From: Phallusia fumigata
Taxonomy: Eukaryota; Chordata; Ascidiacea; Phlebobranchia; Ascidiidae
Length of the DNA stretch: 29,846 nt
Assembly: GCA_008931825.1 (NCBI GenBank)
Contig: QXVZ01012045.1
Coordinates: forward strand, 1 to 29,846
Direction: 5' to 3'
The notes beneath the pieces were generated by a model, which ran no database searches, was not told where the DNA came from, and saw only the letters and a list, made by a program, of their open reading frames with translations. This document shows, piece by piece, positions 1 to 15,278 of the stretch (positions within the stretch are counted from its first letter, which is position 1; each line of letters opens with the position of its first letter). The translations under genes were made by a program, and so were the position numbers.

Positions 1-3000
1 AGTATTTCATTGCCGTCATGTTTTTCCCCAACAAGCTTTAAAATATCTTTACAGGCGCCAAGGCATTGCTCAGCATCTTTGGTACGGTCATTTTTTGTGT
101 ACAAGTTTGCGCTGTTCAGTGCACTTTCCACAACTTGATTCCACGACAAGCTATTTGATAGTTTGGCGAGAAACTTCTGCAGAAAAAACAATTATGTAGT
201 TTGTATCTAAGATGTACACAAACCGCGTTTCAACAAGATGTACTTACTATGACTTCTCGTATTGGTGGCACATTCGCAAAACCAACAAGTTCGTTTACAG
301 AAACAGCACGCAGCGCATCAACCAAGGGTGCCAGATCAACTTCGCAGGGAATTTCGGTGGGAATTGCAAAAATTCTCTTCATCAATAAGCTCACAACATC
401 TGTGCGGCTTACAAGGCTGTTACTACAGTTGGCTAACTCACACGACTCACTGGCGTTTAGCAAAATTTCCAGCAACCTGTAAACTTTTGTCAAACCATCA
501 GGAGGAGGATAAGTGAACAGAAGAAGTGTGTGTAACTGACTCAAGTTTGTGGGGCGCAGAAGAGGATATGAGTCGCCATTGAGTAGCAACTTCCTGTATT
601 CGAGAAAAATGTGATGAGAGTTACGTAAATTAGGTTCCTGAGCAATGCTGAACAACCTGGTGGAGTACTGTTTCGTCGAGCCGTCTTTCAGCAGGTATTC
701 GATGTACTGTATAACGTTTTCTAAATACTTTACCGCTATATCAGGTTGGTTTTGCTGTATACATGCCGATGTAATTCCGAGCATTACATCAGCAAGTACT
801 AGGTTCTTTTCATTGGTGGAAATCGTGGAGACATCTGTTAGCATGTTCAGGGTGAGTCTATAAGCCGAGATTGCGTTGGAGNGCCATTGAGTAGCAAATT
901 CCTGTATTCGAGAAAAATGTGATGAGAGTTACGTAAATTAGGTTCCTGGGCAATGCTAAACAACCTGGTGGAGTACTGTCTTGTCGGGCTGTCTTTCAGC
1001 AGGTATTCGATGTACTGTATAACGTTTACTAAATACTTTACCGCTATATCAGGTTGGTTTTGCTGTATAGATGCCGATGTAATTCCGAGCATTACATCAG
1101 CAAGTACTAGGTTCTTTTCATTGGTGGAAATCGTGGAGACATCTGTTAACATGTTCAGGGTGAGTCTATAAGCCGAGATTGCGTTGGAGAAATCGCCACA
1201 GTTCTTTAAACAGTCAGCAGCTGCAAGGCGCATTAACAGTGTAGTTTTGTTAACGACAGGCAAAGGTTTTAACATTTCTAAAGCACTAACCAAATCATCT
1301 ATTTTTTGAAAACGATTAAAAGCAGCAACTGTGAGAAAGAATTCTCCTGTAAAGTTCCTTAGGAGTTGCATTGCTTCTACATGGAAATCGGCTTTAGTGA
1401 GGCAACGAATTAATCTATCGTCGACAGCTTGGTGCGAATTCGGGTATAAATCAATGTAAATAGACTTTGAAACTTGGTAATGGTGAATGGCAAGGTCATA
1501 TTTCAGGGATCTTTCGTAAAGCTCACCAATCAATATATTCATCTTTGCTTTAGTGCGACGAAGTTTAACATGAGAGCTGTGATCATTGCACCAATTATTT
1601 AAAGTCGTAACAAGCCTGTTACATAAACTAATTGCCTCGCCACAGCTTTCAATGTTAGAAAAAGTTTTTTCAATAACTGACGCGTTTTCAAACAGTGCGT
1701 CCACTGGGTCATATCCTTGTCGGAATGAAATATCAGCGTCGGCTCCGCTTGGCATTGTTTTAGATTGTTCAGCAAACTCAATCCATGTTTGAGCGGCAGA
1801 GATAAAGTGACCCAACTCCCCTTTACAAACTGCAACTTTTTCTTTCACATATAAACTGAGCAATATGTGTCGTCCTTATAGTATTTTTCCATCTTAACTA
1901 AGGCATTTTGATACTGCAAAAGTGCCGGAAAGGGAGCTTTGCTTTCTTGCAGTAAGTGATCACCAGTAATTACAATTACCTCTATTAGTTCTGGAACCAA
2001 ATCAGAGTTATCCCCACACAACTCCTGCAAAGCTCGCTGAAATGACTCGATGTCATACGGGTCTGAACTGGTGGGCATTGACTTTTGAAAGCAATCATAG
2101 GCCTCTTTCATTAAACTTTGGGTGGTATTTACTCCCTTCAGCTTGCGTTCGCTTAATGCGCGAAAGAGTAAGATTCGTCCACGTTCAAAACTTTTTCCCT
2201 CTTGACAAGTTTGTTCAGCTTTCATAAAATGATGACAGGCAACTTCGTGTTGGTTTTTGCTGTNCTTTGAGCTCCATTTTGAAAATAAGTTTTTGCACGA
2301 GTATAGTTGGCAATGGCAACCGCTGTTTTAATATCAATACAAAAATCCTTGTCAAGTATTTCTTTGTCAAGCAAGCCCTGGATAATGTCATATGACGAGT
2401 TTTCCCTTATGTCAACCAGCATTGCTAATTGTGGCAGCAATATGGTAATTCCTCTGTACAAATCTTTTTTGACATGAACCGCTTGACCATGTTTCAGCTT
2501 TCGGAAACTGTATGTTTCAATGTCCTCCCGNCAAAAGTCGATGTCGATTAACTTTTCTTCATTGAGACCATCGATAATGTCGTATGATGATTTTCCCCTT
2601 ATGCCAACCAGCATTGCTAATTGCGGTAGCAATATGGTAATTCCTCTGTACAAATCTTTTTTCACATGAACCGCTTGGCCATGTTTCTGGTTTTCAAAAC
2701 TATACTTGGCTATGTCTTCCTGCAACGTGGCAAACAATTTGCACATGGTGTTTTGACTTCTTTCCTTTTGTACAATTTTCTTCCGGACAAGTTCGTGGAA
2801 GTGTGCAGCCACTTCTTTACCGGTTGGTTGACCTTCTTTGTCGCCACCAGCAACAAAAACTGAGTGTGAAATAATATCTGCCAGGTGATAACCTTCTTTG
2901 AGATCCATTTCCTCATCCACAAAACTCAACATATCATCGACAGTTTGTATCAATTCTGTGTGCCAAGGTTTTTTTGCGGTCGGCAATCTTCCCAATGGAT

Positions 3001-3877
3001 TCTTGCAGGCGTGAGGAAGAAGACCGTCGAAAGAAAGTCCTCGTTTTGTTACCACATCAACAAACCAGTCACCGCCACCTGTCTCAAAGTCATTCAGTGA
3101 CTTTACACTCATTGCTGGTAGAATCGTTTCTCCCAGTCCGATTACCACGAGTTGAGCCAACATTGCGTAATTTCGAAAGTAGTTCATCATGGTTTCGTCA
3201 ACCTCAACCTTGTTTTGTAACACCAAAATGCTTTCGAAGTCGGAGTATGGAGTTACTTCGCGTCTTGCGAGAGATCCCAAACCAAGCAATGCAAACGAAC
3301 ATGGAGGCTCGCCAAGTATACTTGAACATTTTTCGAAAATTTTTCTCATCAGTTTAATAAATCTTTTTGTAACCAGTTTTTGGTATGATTCCACAGAATT
3401 GTAAAACTTAATTCGGAGGAGTTGGTTCACCTGTTGTTCATCTCTAAACGGATTCATAATTTTGCGAAATTCCTCACGTACCGCTGCTCTCATATCTTCT
3501 AATCCCTGGTGTGCAGTGGCTATGATTGATTCCATCACTGTCGAGTAGTCTGGCACACGAATTGCGGAAAATATTGCACTGTACAAGGACAGCAGTTTAT
3601 CATGTTCTTGTTTGAAACAAGACTCAGATCTTTCGAATGCAGCCTGATATAAAGCAGCACTTCGCAAAGCGTCAAATCTTGCAGTTATGAGGTCAAAATT
3701 TCTGACAAACTTAGTATGGTATATTACTCCCAGACACATAAAAACTGTAGAAGAGTTTGCTAAATCTGTTTCTTCTCCCTGACTATTGCAGTAAGATTTC
3801 AACAACGACGCAAACATTTTCTCTTCAAGATCTGCAATATTCGAAAACATTTTTAATTGCAAACACGTGTAAGCCAT
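1..3877 (-). CDS. TPR-rich protein with GlnD/DUF294-type nucleotidyltransferase domain (partial, broken)
   Basis: The gene reads leftward from an ATG at 3877, which follows a plausible splice acceptor (ttgttttag), and leaves the window at base 1. The first block (3877 to about 2265) holds a nucleotidyltransferase core at residues 199-216 with GLGSLARREVTPYSDFE, which fits the GS...D-x-[DE] metal-binding pattern of protein-PII uridylyltransferase N-terminal/DUF294 proteins. It is followed by a helical segment (DLYRGITILLPQLAMLV) like the DUF294 C-terminal domain. Downstream blocks (2225-1845, 1863-883, 881-249) are helical and TPR-like, for example KYLENVIQYIEYLL and HEVACHHFMKAEQ. One clear intron separates 249 and 176 (donor gtaagta, acceptor ttctgcag), and the last visible exon is 176-1. 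The reading frame changes at the N at 2264 and again near 1850 with no N, and sequence is duplicated around the Ns at 882 and 2531. Nucleotide transfer activity is not proven; the second acidic residue is Glu. It may be an intact gene damaged by assembly, or a pseudogene. Confidence 0.7.
575..881. repeat. 307-bp direct repeat, copy A, abutting N at 882
   Basis: Bases 575-881 repeat at 883-1189 with the same length and about ten substitutions counted by eye. The copy ends exactly at the single N. In the minus-strand gene it duplicates about 102 codons of a TPR-like segment (from SNAISAYRLTLNM to LLLNG). The pattern is expected of two overlapping contigs from different haplotypes that were not merged. 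Confidence 0.9.
882..882. other. Assembly join (single N)
   Basis: A single N lies exactly between the two 307-bp repeat copies. It probably stands for a contig join of unknown size rather than one miscalled base. Confidence 0.8.
883..1189. repeat. 307-bp direct repeat, copy B, abutting N at 882
   Basis: This is the second copy of the repeat, starting on the base after the N. Together with copy A it makes the minus-strand protein carry the same TPR-like segment twice, with a few differences such as LENV versus LVNV and GSTKQ versus SPTRQ. Only one copy is likely to belong in the real gene. Confidence 0.9.
2264..2264. other. Assembly join (single N) with frame change
   Basis: On the minus strand the frame reading TKTYFQNGAQ before the N must shift to reach the TPR-like frame reading SKNQHEVACHHFMKAEQ after it. 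The N therefore hides an indel or a gap. Confidence 0.75.
2340..2530. repeat. Diverged 191-bp direct repeat, copy A, ending at N 2531
   Basis: This block is homologous to 2532-2722. Both encode, on the minus strand, the segment KHGQAVHVKKDLYRGITILL followed by diverged residues (DIRENSSYDIIQGLLDKEIL here, GIRGKSSYDIIDGLNEEKLI in the other). The divergence is clearly higher than for the repeat at 882, so the two copies look like paralogues rather than alleles. Confidence 0.8.
2532..2722. repeat. Diverged 191-bp direct repeat, copy B, starting at N 2531
   Basis: This is the partner of 2340-2530 and begins on the base after the N. The fragment between the Ns at 2264 and 2531 is only 266 bp long, which suggests a small contig from a related gene inserted or overlapped here, giving a chimeric reading frame. 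Confidence 0.8.
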
Positions 3878-5914
3878 ACTAAAACAAGTAGTTATTTAGA
3901 CACACCCTTGTTCTGTATTTTGTAGCTACTGGTATTACAAACCACATAAAATAGGCGTACAACAATTAGCCACCACTTGAAAGGCGGGATCGTAAAAAAA
4001 TACTACCGACGGAGTTGTACTAACAAGGCGCATAGTTTTAATGCGGCGCCATTCGAAGTGAATGTGCTCTGGATCTGTGGTGCTATTCAGCCTTTATCTG
4101 TCTAACTTTTACAATCGAGACAATTGCATGAACAAAACAATATATGGTACCATCAAGTATGCTTCGGATAACCTTCGCTACAAATACGGATAAACAATAT
4201 CCAAGTTACTCACCTAATTCGTATTCGGTTAAAGTATTCATTGTGGGCTATTTCATTACCTATTCGACTTTAAACTGTTTTTCGTAACAAAGATAGTCGC
4301 ACGAAAGCTAAATATAAAAGACATACAATTTAATTAGAAACATAACTTGTAGATACTGAATACACTTTATTGCAAACGTTTCGGAAATCGCTGTGCCTTG
4401 CACATTGTTTTACATTACTTCCATTCCGTTACTTCATAACGTCACTAATTGGGTCACGTTTTCATTTTTACCTCACTTGTTTATATACAACGCAAGCTTA
4501 TGGTCATTATGCACTGGTGACGAAACGCTAACGTATTCTAAAACGTATTCTCTACCAATAAGATCTCTGCCAATTACGTTTTTATTTGATCTACTTTTTA
4601 AATCCGTATCTTGTATGCAATTCTTGATTTTCAAAATATCTGTTTGATATTTACCTAGTTCTAATCCTCGTTTCTGAGTACAATTACACCGATAAGCTCA
4701 TTTAGCAAACATTGCAACAGAGAAACCCGTACTGGTCGTCTTGATGTCAGTGTTTGTTCTTAACCACCGGATAGATTTTATGTTGCTTGCTAAAAGCCCG
4801 ATTGTGGTTACACAAGTTTACGGGCTTTTTGTGAATGCCAATAAAAAATCGTTTTTTTTTATTCTTTTTCACCGTACGCCAAAAAAGTGTGCTTTTTTAT
4901 TTCTTGCTATCCATGGGATAATAAAAATGGCCTGCGACGGCCCTAAGTACGAATCCCGATCAGGGTCATTGGTGGCTCACGGGCGTATCTTTGTCAGGGG
5001 TGCCCAACTTTACTCATAACATATGCCATTTCAAGGCCATCATCGCCAAGCCACACGCATCCTTTCCAGTATCAAGTAACTAATCTCACCTTTTCTAATT
5101 GCTGCACACCCTTTAGACATCACTATAACCACCTTTTTCTCAAGCATAGCCATATTCAACAATGCACAGGTAAAAAACCTTATTGCAGAATCGAAGGTTC
5201 AGATGGAGTCGGACTGGAGAATTTTTCTACTCCGACTTCTTCAGTCCAATTAAATCGTTGGAGCCGATTTTTCACAATTCAGTAATGTTGCTTAATTTTT
5301 TTAACTGACATCCGATACCGCAATAAAAACTGCAGCATTCGCAACATTTACTAATTCCTTCTGAAAGATACAGTAGCCAAGCTATATGTCCTTCATGTGC
5401 GCGGCGACTGGAGTCCTGTAAGCTTATGTCACTAAGCTACTTGCGTTTGGGAGCACGTTCAAAATTCTTTAAACAGTTCATATTCAATAAAAAAGCTATG
5501 CACTTACCGAGGTTTTAGAAATCATCAACAATTGTAGACGACAACTTTGCACACAAATCCGTACAAAGTACCTAATACAGCGTTGAACCACCTCCGTCAC
5601 TGCCCAATAACTTGCATTAGAAGGCATTGCTGCAGGGAACATACAAAAAATATTCTTCTGTCTTTGTGCCATATAATAGCCATTGTTACGTCATTCAAAC
5701 AAAATTACGTCGCAACTAACGGGACGCATTTTCACGCATTGCAACTTTGGAAGTTATTAATTTTAGTGTTGGCATTAAGTTTAGAACTGTTGGAGCAAGG
5801 TATTGTGTCATTTTTTAATTTTAATACCCTTTGCATGTGCACCTACAAAATTAAAACCAACATAAATTTGTAACTCGCGAAGTAAAGCACTCAGTTTGGA
5901 TTGTGCAACAGGAT
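3878..5914. other. Intergenic region, no gene recognised
   Basis: This 2-kb stretch lies between the start of the minus-strand TPR gene and the start of the plus-strand zinc-finger gene, so it should hold promoters for both. The open frames (for example at 4393-4647 and 4741-5019) have no recognisable protein and no convincing splice sites. It contains T-rich runs near 4853-4866, a tRNA-B-box-like string near 4950 and an isolated hAT-terminus-like CAGGGGTGCCCAACTTT near 4996, neither with a matching partner. Confidence 0.5.
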
Positions 5915-7181
5915 ATGACTGGAAAAACATGTCCAAATGACAAAACAAAATCGAGTACCGATTTAAAAGTAAGTTAAAGAGAAATTTGTTGGGAAATTAC
6001 GGTCAAAGAAAATGTTACAACCTGCTTGAACTCCACATTTACCCTTAACTTGTAAATCAAGTGTTTAATTCACAGTGTCTTTTGGACAGATTAACATCCA
6101 TTGCAATTTATCCAAATATATATTATTAACACAAATATACTGCATAGGCAGGATTTTCAACTGCCTTCGAAACATTGCATACATAGGCAACTCGCATGCT
6201 TTAATTTAAATTGCTTTTTCTATTCTTTCAGGAAACAAAAAGACAAAAAGTTAAAGAAGATTTGGAGAAACAGGAATTTTTAAATCCATTGACAAAATTT
6301 GCATTGGGACTGACTGATGTAGTACTTCCCATGCTTGAAACAAAAAAGACAATAGAGATAAAATCATCATCACTAAATACAACGAATTATAAGAAGCAAA
6401 TCTCACTAACAGAGGATCGATTTAAATGCACAATATGTTCTCGGACTTTTAAAACAAGCAGCCATTATGATTACCATAAAAGAGTCCACAAGTAAGTTTC
6501 CAATTTTTTGCAATCTAATGTGGTGAGAAAATTGTATGTTGAATTGAGTTGTTTTTTAGTGACGTCCGAGCATTTGGTTGTGAAATCTGTGGAAAACGTT
6601 TTATCACTAAGCAAGCAAAGCAAAAGCATAGTTTTGTGCATAACAGAGGAAATCAGCAAAAATTTGTCTGTTCCATTTGCAACAAACAATTTCAGACACA
6701 GCAAAATCTCCGCAACCATCTTAACACACATAATGGTACATATATATGTTTGTCTGTTTCCATATCTTGTTCAAAGAATAGGCTTTTTGCTCTGGTATTT
6801 CAAGGGTGTACCTCTGAACTCATTAAACAATAAGGATTATACTGGTTTGTTTTTGTGCAGAAAACAAACCCTACAAGTGTGAAAAATGTCAAAAAAGCTT
6901 TGCAGAAAAATCGACACTATCCAAACACTTAACAACACACTCTAAGGTCCGAAAGTACTCTTGTTGTATGTGCAACAAAACGTTTACACAGGTTTGGAGT
7001 AAGATTTTTGGTCAAGAGAACTTGTATTAGAATTTTTTAATTGCAGGTTGGCTCAAAACAGAAGCATATGAAAAAATTCCACAGCCTGAACATTTCTGAA
7101 TATGGTGGATTCCTGCCAGCTCTCGGTGCTGAAGTGGTTGCCAATGAACTAAAATATTTAGAAAGTGCATTTCTGAGCTGA
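5915..7181 (+). CDS. Five-finger C2H2 zinc-finger protein (complete, 5 exons, 251 aa)
   Basis: The exons join in frame: 5915-5968, 6232-6491, 6560-6735, 6861-6991 and 7047-7181, with gt donors (gtaag at exons 1 and 2) and ag acceptors, stopping at TGA 7179-7181. The ATG at 5915 gives MTGKTCPNDK and splices in phase 0 to ETKRQKVKED. Residues 19-80 are lysine-rich and uncharacterised. Five C2H2 fingers follow at about 82-104, 111-132, 140-162, 168-190 and 196-219; each has C-x2-C and H-x3-4-H, and finger 4 follows an NKPY linker like the usual TGEKPY linker. The last finger is split between exons 4 and 5 after FTQ. The C-terminal 32 residues match nothing I know. It is probably a nuclear DNA-binding regulator by family, with unknown target. 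An upstream noncoding exon is possible, since an acceptor-like gcaacag ends at 5910. Confidence 0.85.
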
Positions 7182-7841
7182 CAAATCGCTAATTGCTGTT
7201 GCCACTGTATTATGTTTTCACTTTACCATTGTTTTCATGCAATACAAAATTTAAACAAACTTTTAACAAGAGTCACACGGAGAGGCAGATTAGTCATCTT
7301 CAATTAAGTTCTTGATCCAGAATCTATATGACAGAATGGTCATTTTTTTCAGTAACACACACTTTTTTCAGCGTTTTAAAAAAGCCAAAGCTTTCAAAAG
7401 TAAAAACCTTCCTCCATAAAAATATCTGGACCATTGTGTGCCTTTCAGAACAGGTTTGCATTATTTTAAAACCAGTGATGCAAGCCAAAAGTGAAACTGG
7501 GTCTTCAACACTAAATTGGATAAAAGACTCCAGCCCTAAAAATGCAAGGCAATTACACCAAGCACACAAGACTTTTTCAAGTCTGCAGTGTAGGCAAAGT
7601 GGATGTGTCATAAACTAACTGCACACACAGGTACCACTGTGGTTGACAAAGACAACACCATGTATCTGACGCAACAAGTTTTACTGAATTTTTGCGTAGG
7701 AATAACAACAGAACCAATCAAATGGCACACAACAGTTGAACTGGGGTAGCATCACAAATTTGTTGGAAAGGAAAGAATGAACTCCACTAAGATTGTGATG
7801 GTAAAGATCTGAACTTAAATATGCGTTTGCTTAGGATTTGA
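7182..7841. other. Convergent 3' intergenic region
   Basis: This region separates the 3' ends of the zinc-finger gene (plus) and ATP5F1B (minus) and should contain both 3' UTRs. Overlapping open frames on both strands at 7324-7618 show no recognisable protein, and I see no canonical AATAAA for either gene. Confidence 0.5.
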
Positions 7842-12054
<4,213 letters not shown>

Positions 12055-12168
12055 TATTTTTGGATAGGCCGCTGCCGCCGGACAACAACGACTCTAACAA
12101 AACCAACCTTAACACAAATGTAGGTTAAACCAAATGAAAACTTCGCCAAATGCCGGTATCAGGTGGGA

Positions 12169-12200
12169 TTTATAAACCAACCAAAACCCGTCACGGTGAC
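12169..12200 (-). promoter_or_regulatory. Candidate ATP5F1B core promoter: TATA-like box and palindrome
   Basis: A TTTATAAA string at 12169-12176 lies about 115 bp upstream of the ATP5F1B ATG and could act as a TATA box. Just upstream, at 12190-12200, is the perfect 11-bp palindrome GTCACGGTGAC, a possible dimeric factor site. Position is the only support. Confidence 0.3.
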
Positions 12201-13299
12201 GACCTTGCCCCTGATTTCAGCTCCACCGATCCCAAACCGGCATCAAACCGTTGTAGAAAACGATTTTTTTTCTCATTTTATTCAATTCAAAACGTTTTTA
12301 CTGGCATTTTTAACGTGTTTGATATTACTTTTACAACTTTCATAGAGAATACCACAGCCTAAACATCTTTATGTTAGATACCACACTTTTTTCGGGATAC
12401 TTTTTTTGAGGAAAATTGCCTAAAAAATACATGTCCTTTAAACGTTTTCTTTCAGCAAGCGAAATAAACTTAATTAAACTTAAGTTGTCAACAACAACAC
12501 AGAGCACATTTTGTCCATAAATTTTTGTCAAACTTCACTCCTAAATGAGATTACACATTCGTTAAAAAAACGCCAAACAGTGACGGGCGTTTAGAGGGCC
12601 AGTTTTCCGACAAAAACAAATATGCTTTAAAATAGATATGAGTTGATAAGGGAAAATTATCGGTAAAGCCTGTGCACGGAATGTTTTTAAAAGGTGAGTT
12701 TGCGACACTTAGCGACTAAACTAAGCAGTTGTTAGATCCACCAAGAGGCGCTAAAGAGCATACTTGTACCTGTTTGGTAAACATTCCTTTCAACGACCAG
12801 ATCTTTTCAGGCTGACGTTGCCACGTTCCATCCTGCTTTCTGTCTTTCGTGAGAATATTTACATTATTCCACGTTGATGTGTCATATTGAGAGTTATTAC
12901 CAAACTTGATTTTTTGCAAAATCTGAAACACGTGGCTACTGTTGCCGTTGGTGCACAATTATATATCGCACGACCGATACAAAAAGTGTCTAACACATAG
13001 AGTGTATAATGGCCGTGGTTATCATTTATCTACATGAACAAATTTGTACGTACATCGCTGTCAGCAAATTAGAAGTTTTTAATTTGTAAAAATTGCAAAT
13101 AAAACTTTTGTACAAAATAAACCGTTGTTATGTCGTGTTTTTTTGTCATTGTCATCGGTATTTTACATACTTCCACGTAGAAGATAATTCTCCTTATTTG
13201 CAAACAGAGAAAATAATACAAACATTGTACGCTCCAACCTATAGAAGGAATAGAAAATAACGTCACACAACCTGAATTGATGAGGTCAGTACCAAGCAA
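12201..13299. other. Intergenic region between ATP5F1B and the LITAF-like gene
   Basis: No gene is recognised with confidence in this 1.1-kb stretch. The one coding-like segment is the minus-strand frame around 12762-12926, listed separately. The rest is AT-rich with short spurious frames. Confidence 0.5.
12762..12926 (-). CDS. Possible single exon of an unrecognised gene
   Basis: The minus-strand frame has coding-like composition (KIKFGNNSQYDTSTWNNVN, then DGTWQRQPEKIWSLKG). It is bounded by an acceptor-like gtgtttcag on its 5' side and a donor-like CAG|gtacaag on its 3' side. I do not recognise the protein and find no partner exon or start codon nearby. It could equally be a chance open frame. 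Confidence 0.25.
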
Positions 13300-13803
13300 T
13301 CAAAAATATGTACAGTTTTTCCCATGACTGGTTTGCTGGTGAGCGCCCAAAAACTTTTTACATCGGGAGCATTTGTGCTCGTACACTTTAATGCCGCTCA
13401 TCATGAATGGAACAAAACACCAGACGCAAGTAAAAATCCACAGCAACATTGCCCACAAACACACTTCGGGCTTATAACTGCTGCTCACAACGGTGCATAT
13501 CTCATCATTACAATTCATGCAAGTTGTGGTAACCGGTTGTGTACCACTAACCCGGGTCTCGCTTTTCGTACGCTGCTGTATCATTCCTGCTGGTTGTTGA
13601 GCTTGAACGGGGAAAGTGACTACGGTTGGTGGTGCTTGTTGGAATAGAAGCCGTGTTTCATGTTGCAGTGTATAAGCTGACTGGTTCTGTTGTCCGTAAC
13701 CCGCTGGTGCCTGTGAGTTTGGTGCAGAGCTATACCTTAATTGATTTGACTGAACGTATCCTTTAGTTTGTTCTGAATGTTGTTGTTTTTTTTGAGCATT
13801 CAT
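13300..13803 (-). CDS. LITAF/SIMPLE-like (CDIP1-like) membrane-associated protein, 167 aa
   Basis: The first in-frame ATG is at 13803; an in-frame TGA lies just upstream of the open frame. An acceptor-like ttttttgcag precedes TGCTAAG at 13826, so a further 5' exon is possible. The N-terminal ~90 residues are Gln/Pro/Ser/Ala-rich and probably disordered. The C terminus is a LITAF domain: C95-x2-C98, a hydrophobic membrane-embedded segment at about 115-136 (VCLWAMLLWIFTCVWCF), then H143-K-C145-x2-C148-KKFLG. The two CxxC knuckles bind zinc in this family and the hydrophobic stretch anchors the protein monotopically to the cytosolic face of late endosomes and lysosomes, where vertebrate members act in endosomal sorting or apoptosis. 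I see no clear PPxY or PSAP motif. The LITAF assignment is firm; orthology to LITAF or CDIP1 is open. Confidence 0.85.
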   Translation of the reverse strand: MNAQKKQQHSEQTKGYVQSNQLRYSSAPNSQAPAGYGQQNQSAYTLQHETRLLFQQAPPTVVTFPVQAQQPAGMIQQRTKSETRVSGTQPVTTTCMNCNDEICTVVSSSYKPEVCLWAMLLWIFTCVWCFVPFMMSGIKVYEHKCSRCKKFLGAHQQTSHGKNCTYF

Positions 13804-15116
13804 CTCAAAGTCTTGACTTAGCACTGCAAAAAACAGTCACCGCGGAACTCGTAAGTAATTAAACAGTAACAGATATAAAATTTCGAAACTCGTGCAAATG
13901 TGAAAATCGTAATGCCGATTTTGGTTGTCTAACGTTTCCTCATACAGTCTAGGCTACCCCCTGGACTTATACGTGTCCCGATGGAATTGCGGGAATATTT
14001 AATATAAATGTTGATCCGGGTCCTATGAATTTTGATTTTAAATTACAATATATTTTGAGATTTTATTGGAGCACATTTTGCATATCAATGTTGCATCTTA
14101 TTCTCCAACCAGGTCTTTGAGCCATACACGCAGCGATTGGTGCAGATTGTAATTTATTTCGGTTACTTTGTATATATCCGCAGTCCATCACCTCAAAATA
14201 CCTCTGGTTGTAGATTAAAGCGGATTCAGCACATATGCAGGCCCAGGGCAATAAACGCCATATTGTGTAGGCTAATATAGAGTACATTAGATGGATGCAT
14301 GATTTCTGCGCCTATAACATTGCACATTAAGTTCACATTGAATATTTATCTCTGACAGATGTAAAGAGTTAGAGCAAATGATTAGATTGGCGCAAAACTA
14401 TGTGTGAGGTTCGTATTTTTCTAATTGTCGCATTATAATGTATTTCTTTTTAAACGTAATTATGAGTTGTTGAACTTTGATGACATAAGTTCCCGTATGA
14501 ACTGTTTGTAATAAAATTTATTATTGTTAGTACTGGAATGTACAGTTTAGTAATGTAGCAACCTATAATAACTCATTAAAATACTTTTTAAACCCACTAA
14601 CACCCGTGGTGCTAAACTCCACAAAAAGAAACTATACCAGAAAAACCTGTAAAAACTTGAAACAAATAAACAATTGCTAACTATTTGACGCACAAATTGA
14701 GTTCACAAACTGGATCTCTAACTCAGTTTCTTTATTACGTAATTCCATCAATTGCTTTTGCTCGTCTGCCTTCGGCGTGACAATAAGGAAATGTCAGACG
14801 TAACACAGAGGGTGTAGCACTGGCTAAGAGACGTTCTTCTATGCGGCTATAAGTATCAACAAAGGATAACCTCAATGCATGGTAAGAAGAAGGAAAGTTG
14901 CAAAATTTCCTCGAGTTGATGCCTATCTGTAACGTTTCGAAATCACATCCAGGCTATACTAAGAATGAAAATTTTCTTTCGCAAACGTTCAGCTCACTTC
15001 CTGCATACGCATTATCGTGGATTTATTTTTACTTTACAAAACTAAACATGTTTTTGTATCAAATGGGGAACAAATCATGTTGCAGTGGATCATAGCATAT
15101 AAAAAGGAGTAGTTAA

Positions 15117-15278
15117 CAGGGGCGTAGTCAAGGGGGGAGGGGCGAAAGGGGCCATGCACCCTCCCCAAATTTCGAAATAGTACATTGAAATATAGGCTAC
15201 TCCTGAAAAAAATCCCTAACTTTTTCATTAAGTGAGGTTACTTGGCCCCCTTAAAATTTTAGGCTGGTTACGCTATTG
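15117..15278. mobile_element. Degenerate hAT-like MITE (162 bp)
   Basis: The left end CAGGGGCGTAGTCAAGG and the right-end complement CAATAGCGTAACCAGCC share an imperfect inverted repeat. The flanking 8-mers gtagttaa (15109-15116) and gcagccaa (15279-15286) match at five positions, and all three differences are T/C transitions, consistent with an old target-site duplication. Confidence 0.6.

Noticed and set aside
4925-4975. tRNA-like string with a B-box-like GTACGAATCCCGATC
   Set aside because: No A box, acceptor stem or cloverleaf can be formed; at most a decayed SINE fragment.
4996-5016. hAT-terminus-like CAGGGGTGCCCAACTTT
   Set aside because: No matching inverted end or target-site duplication was found on either side.
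5207-5270. Imperfect inverted ggagtcgga / tccgactt repeat
   Set aside because: Short and imperfect; no element boundaries or function can be supported.
7324-7618. Overlapping ~95-aa frames on both strands
   Set aside because: No homology, no splice sites, and position in the 3' UTR interval of two convergent genes; mirror frames of this kind arise by chance.
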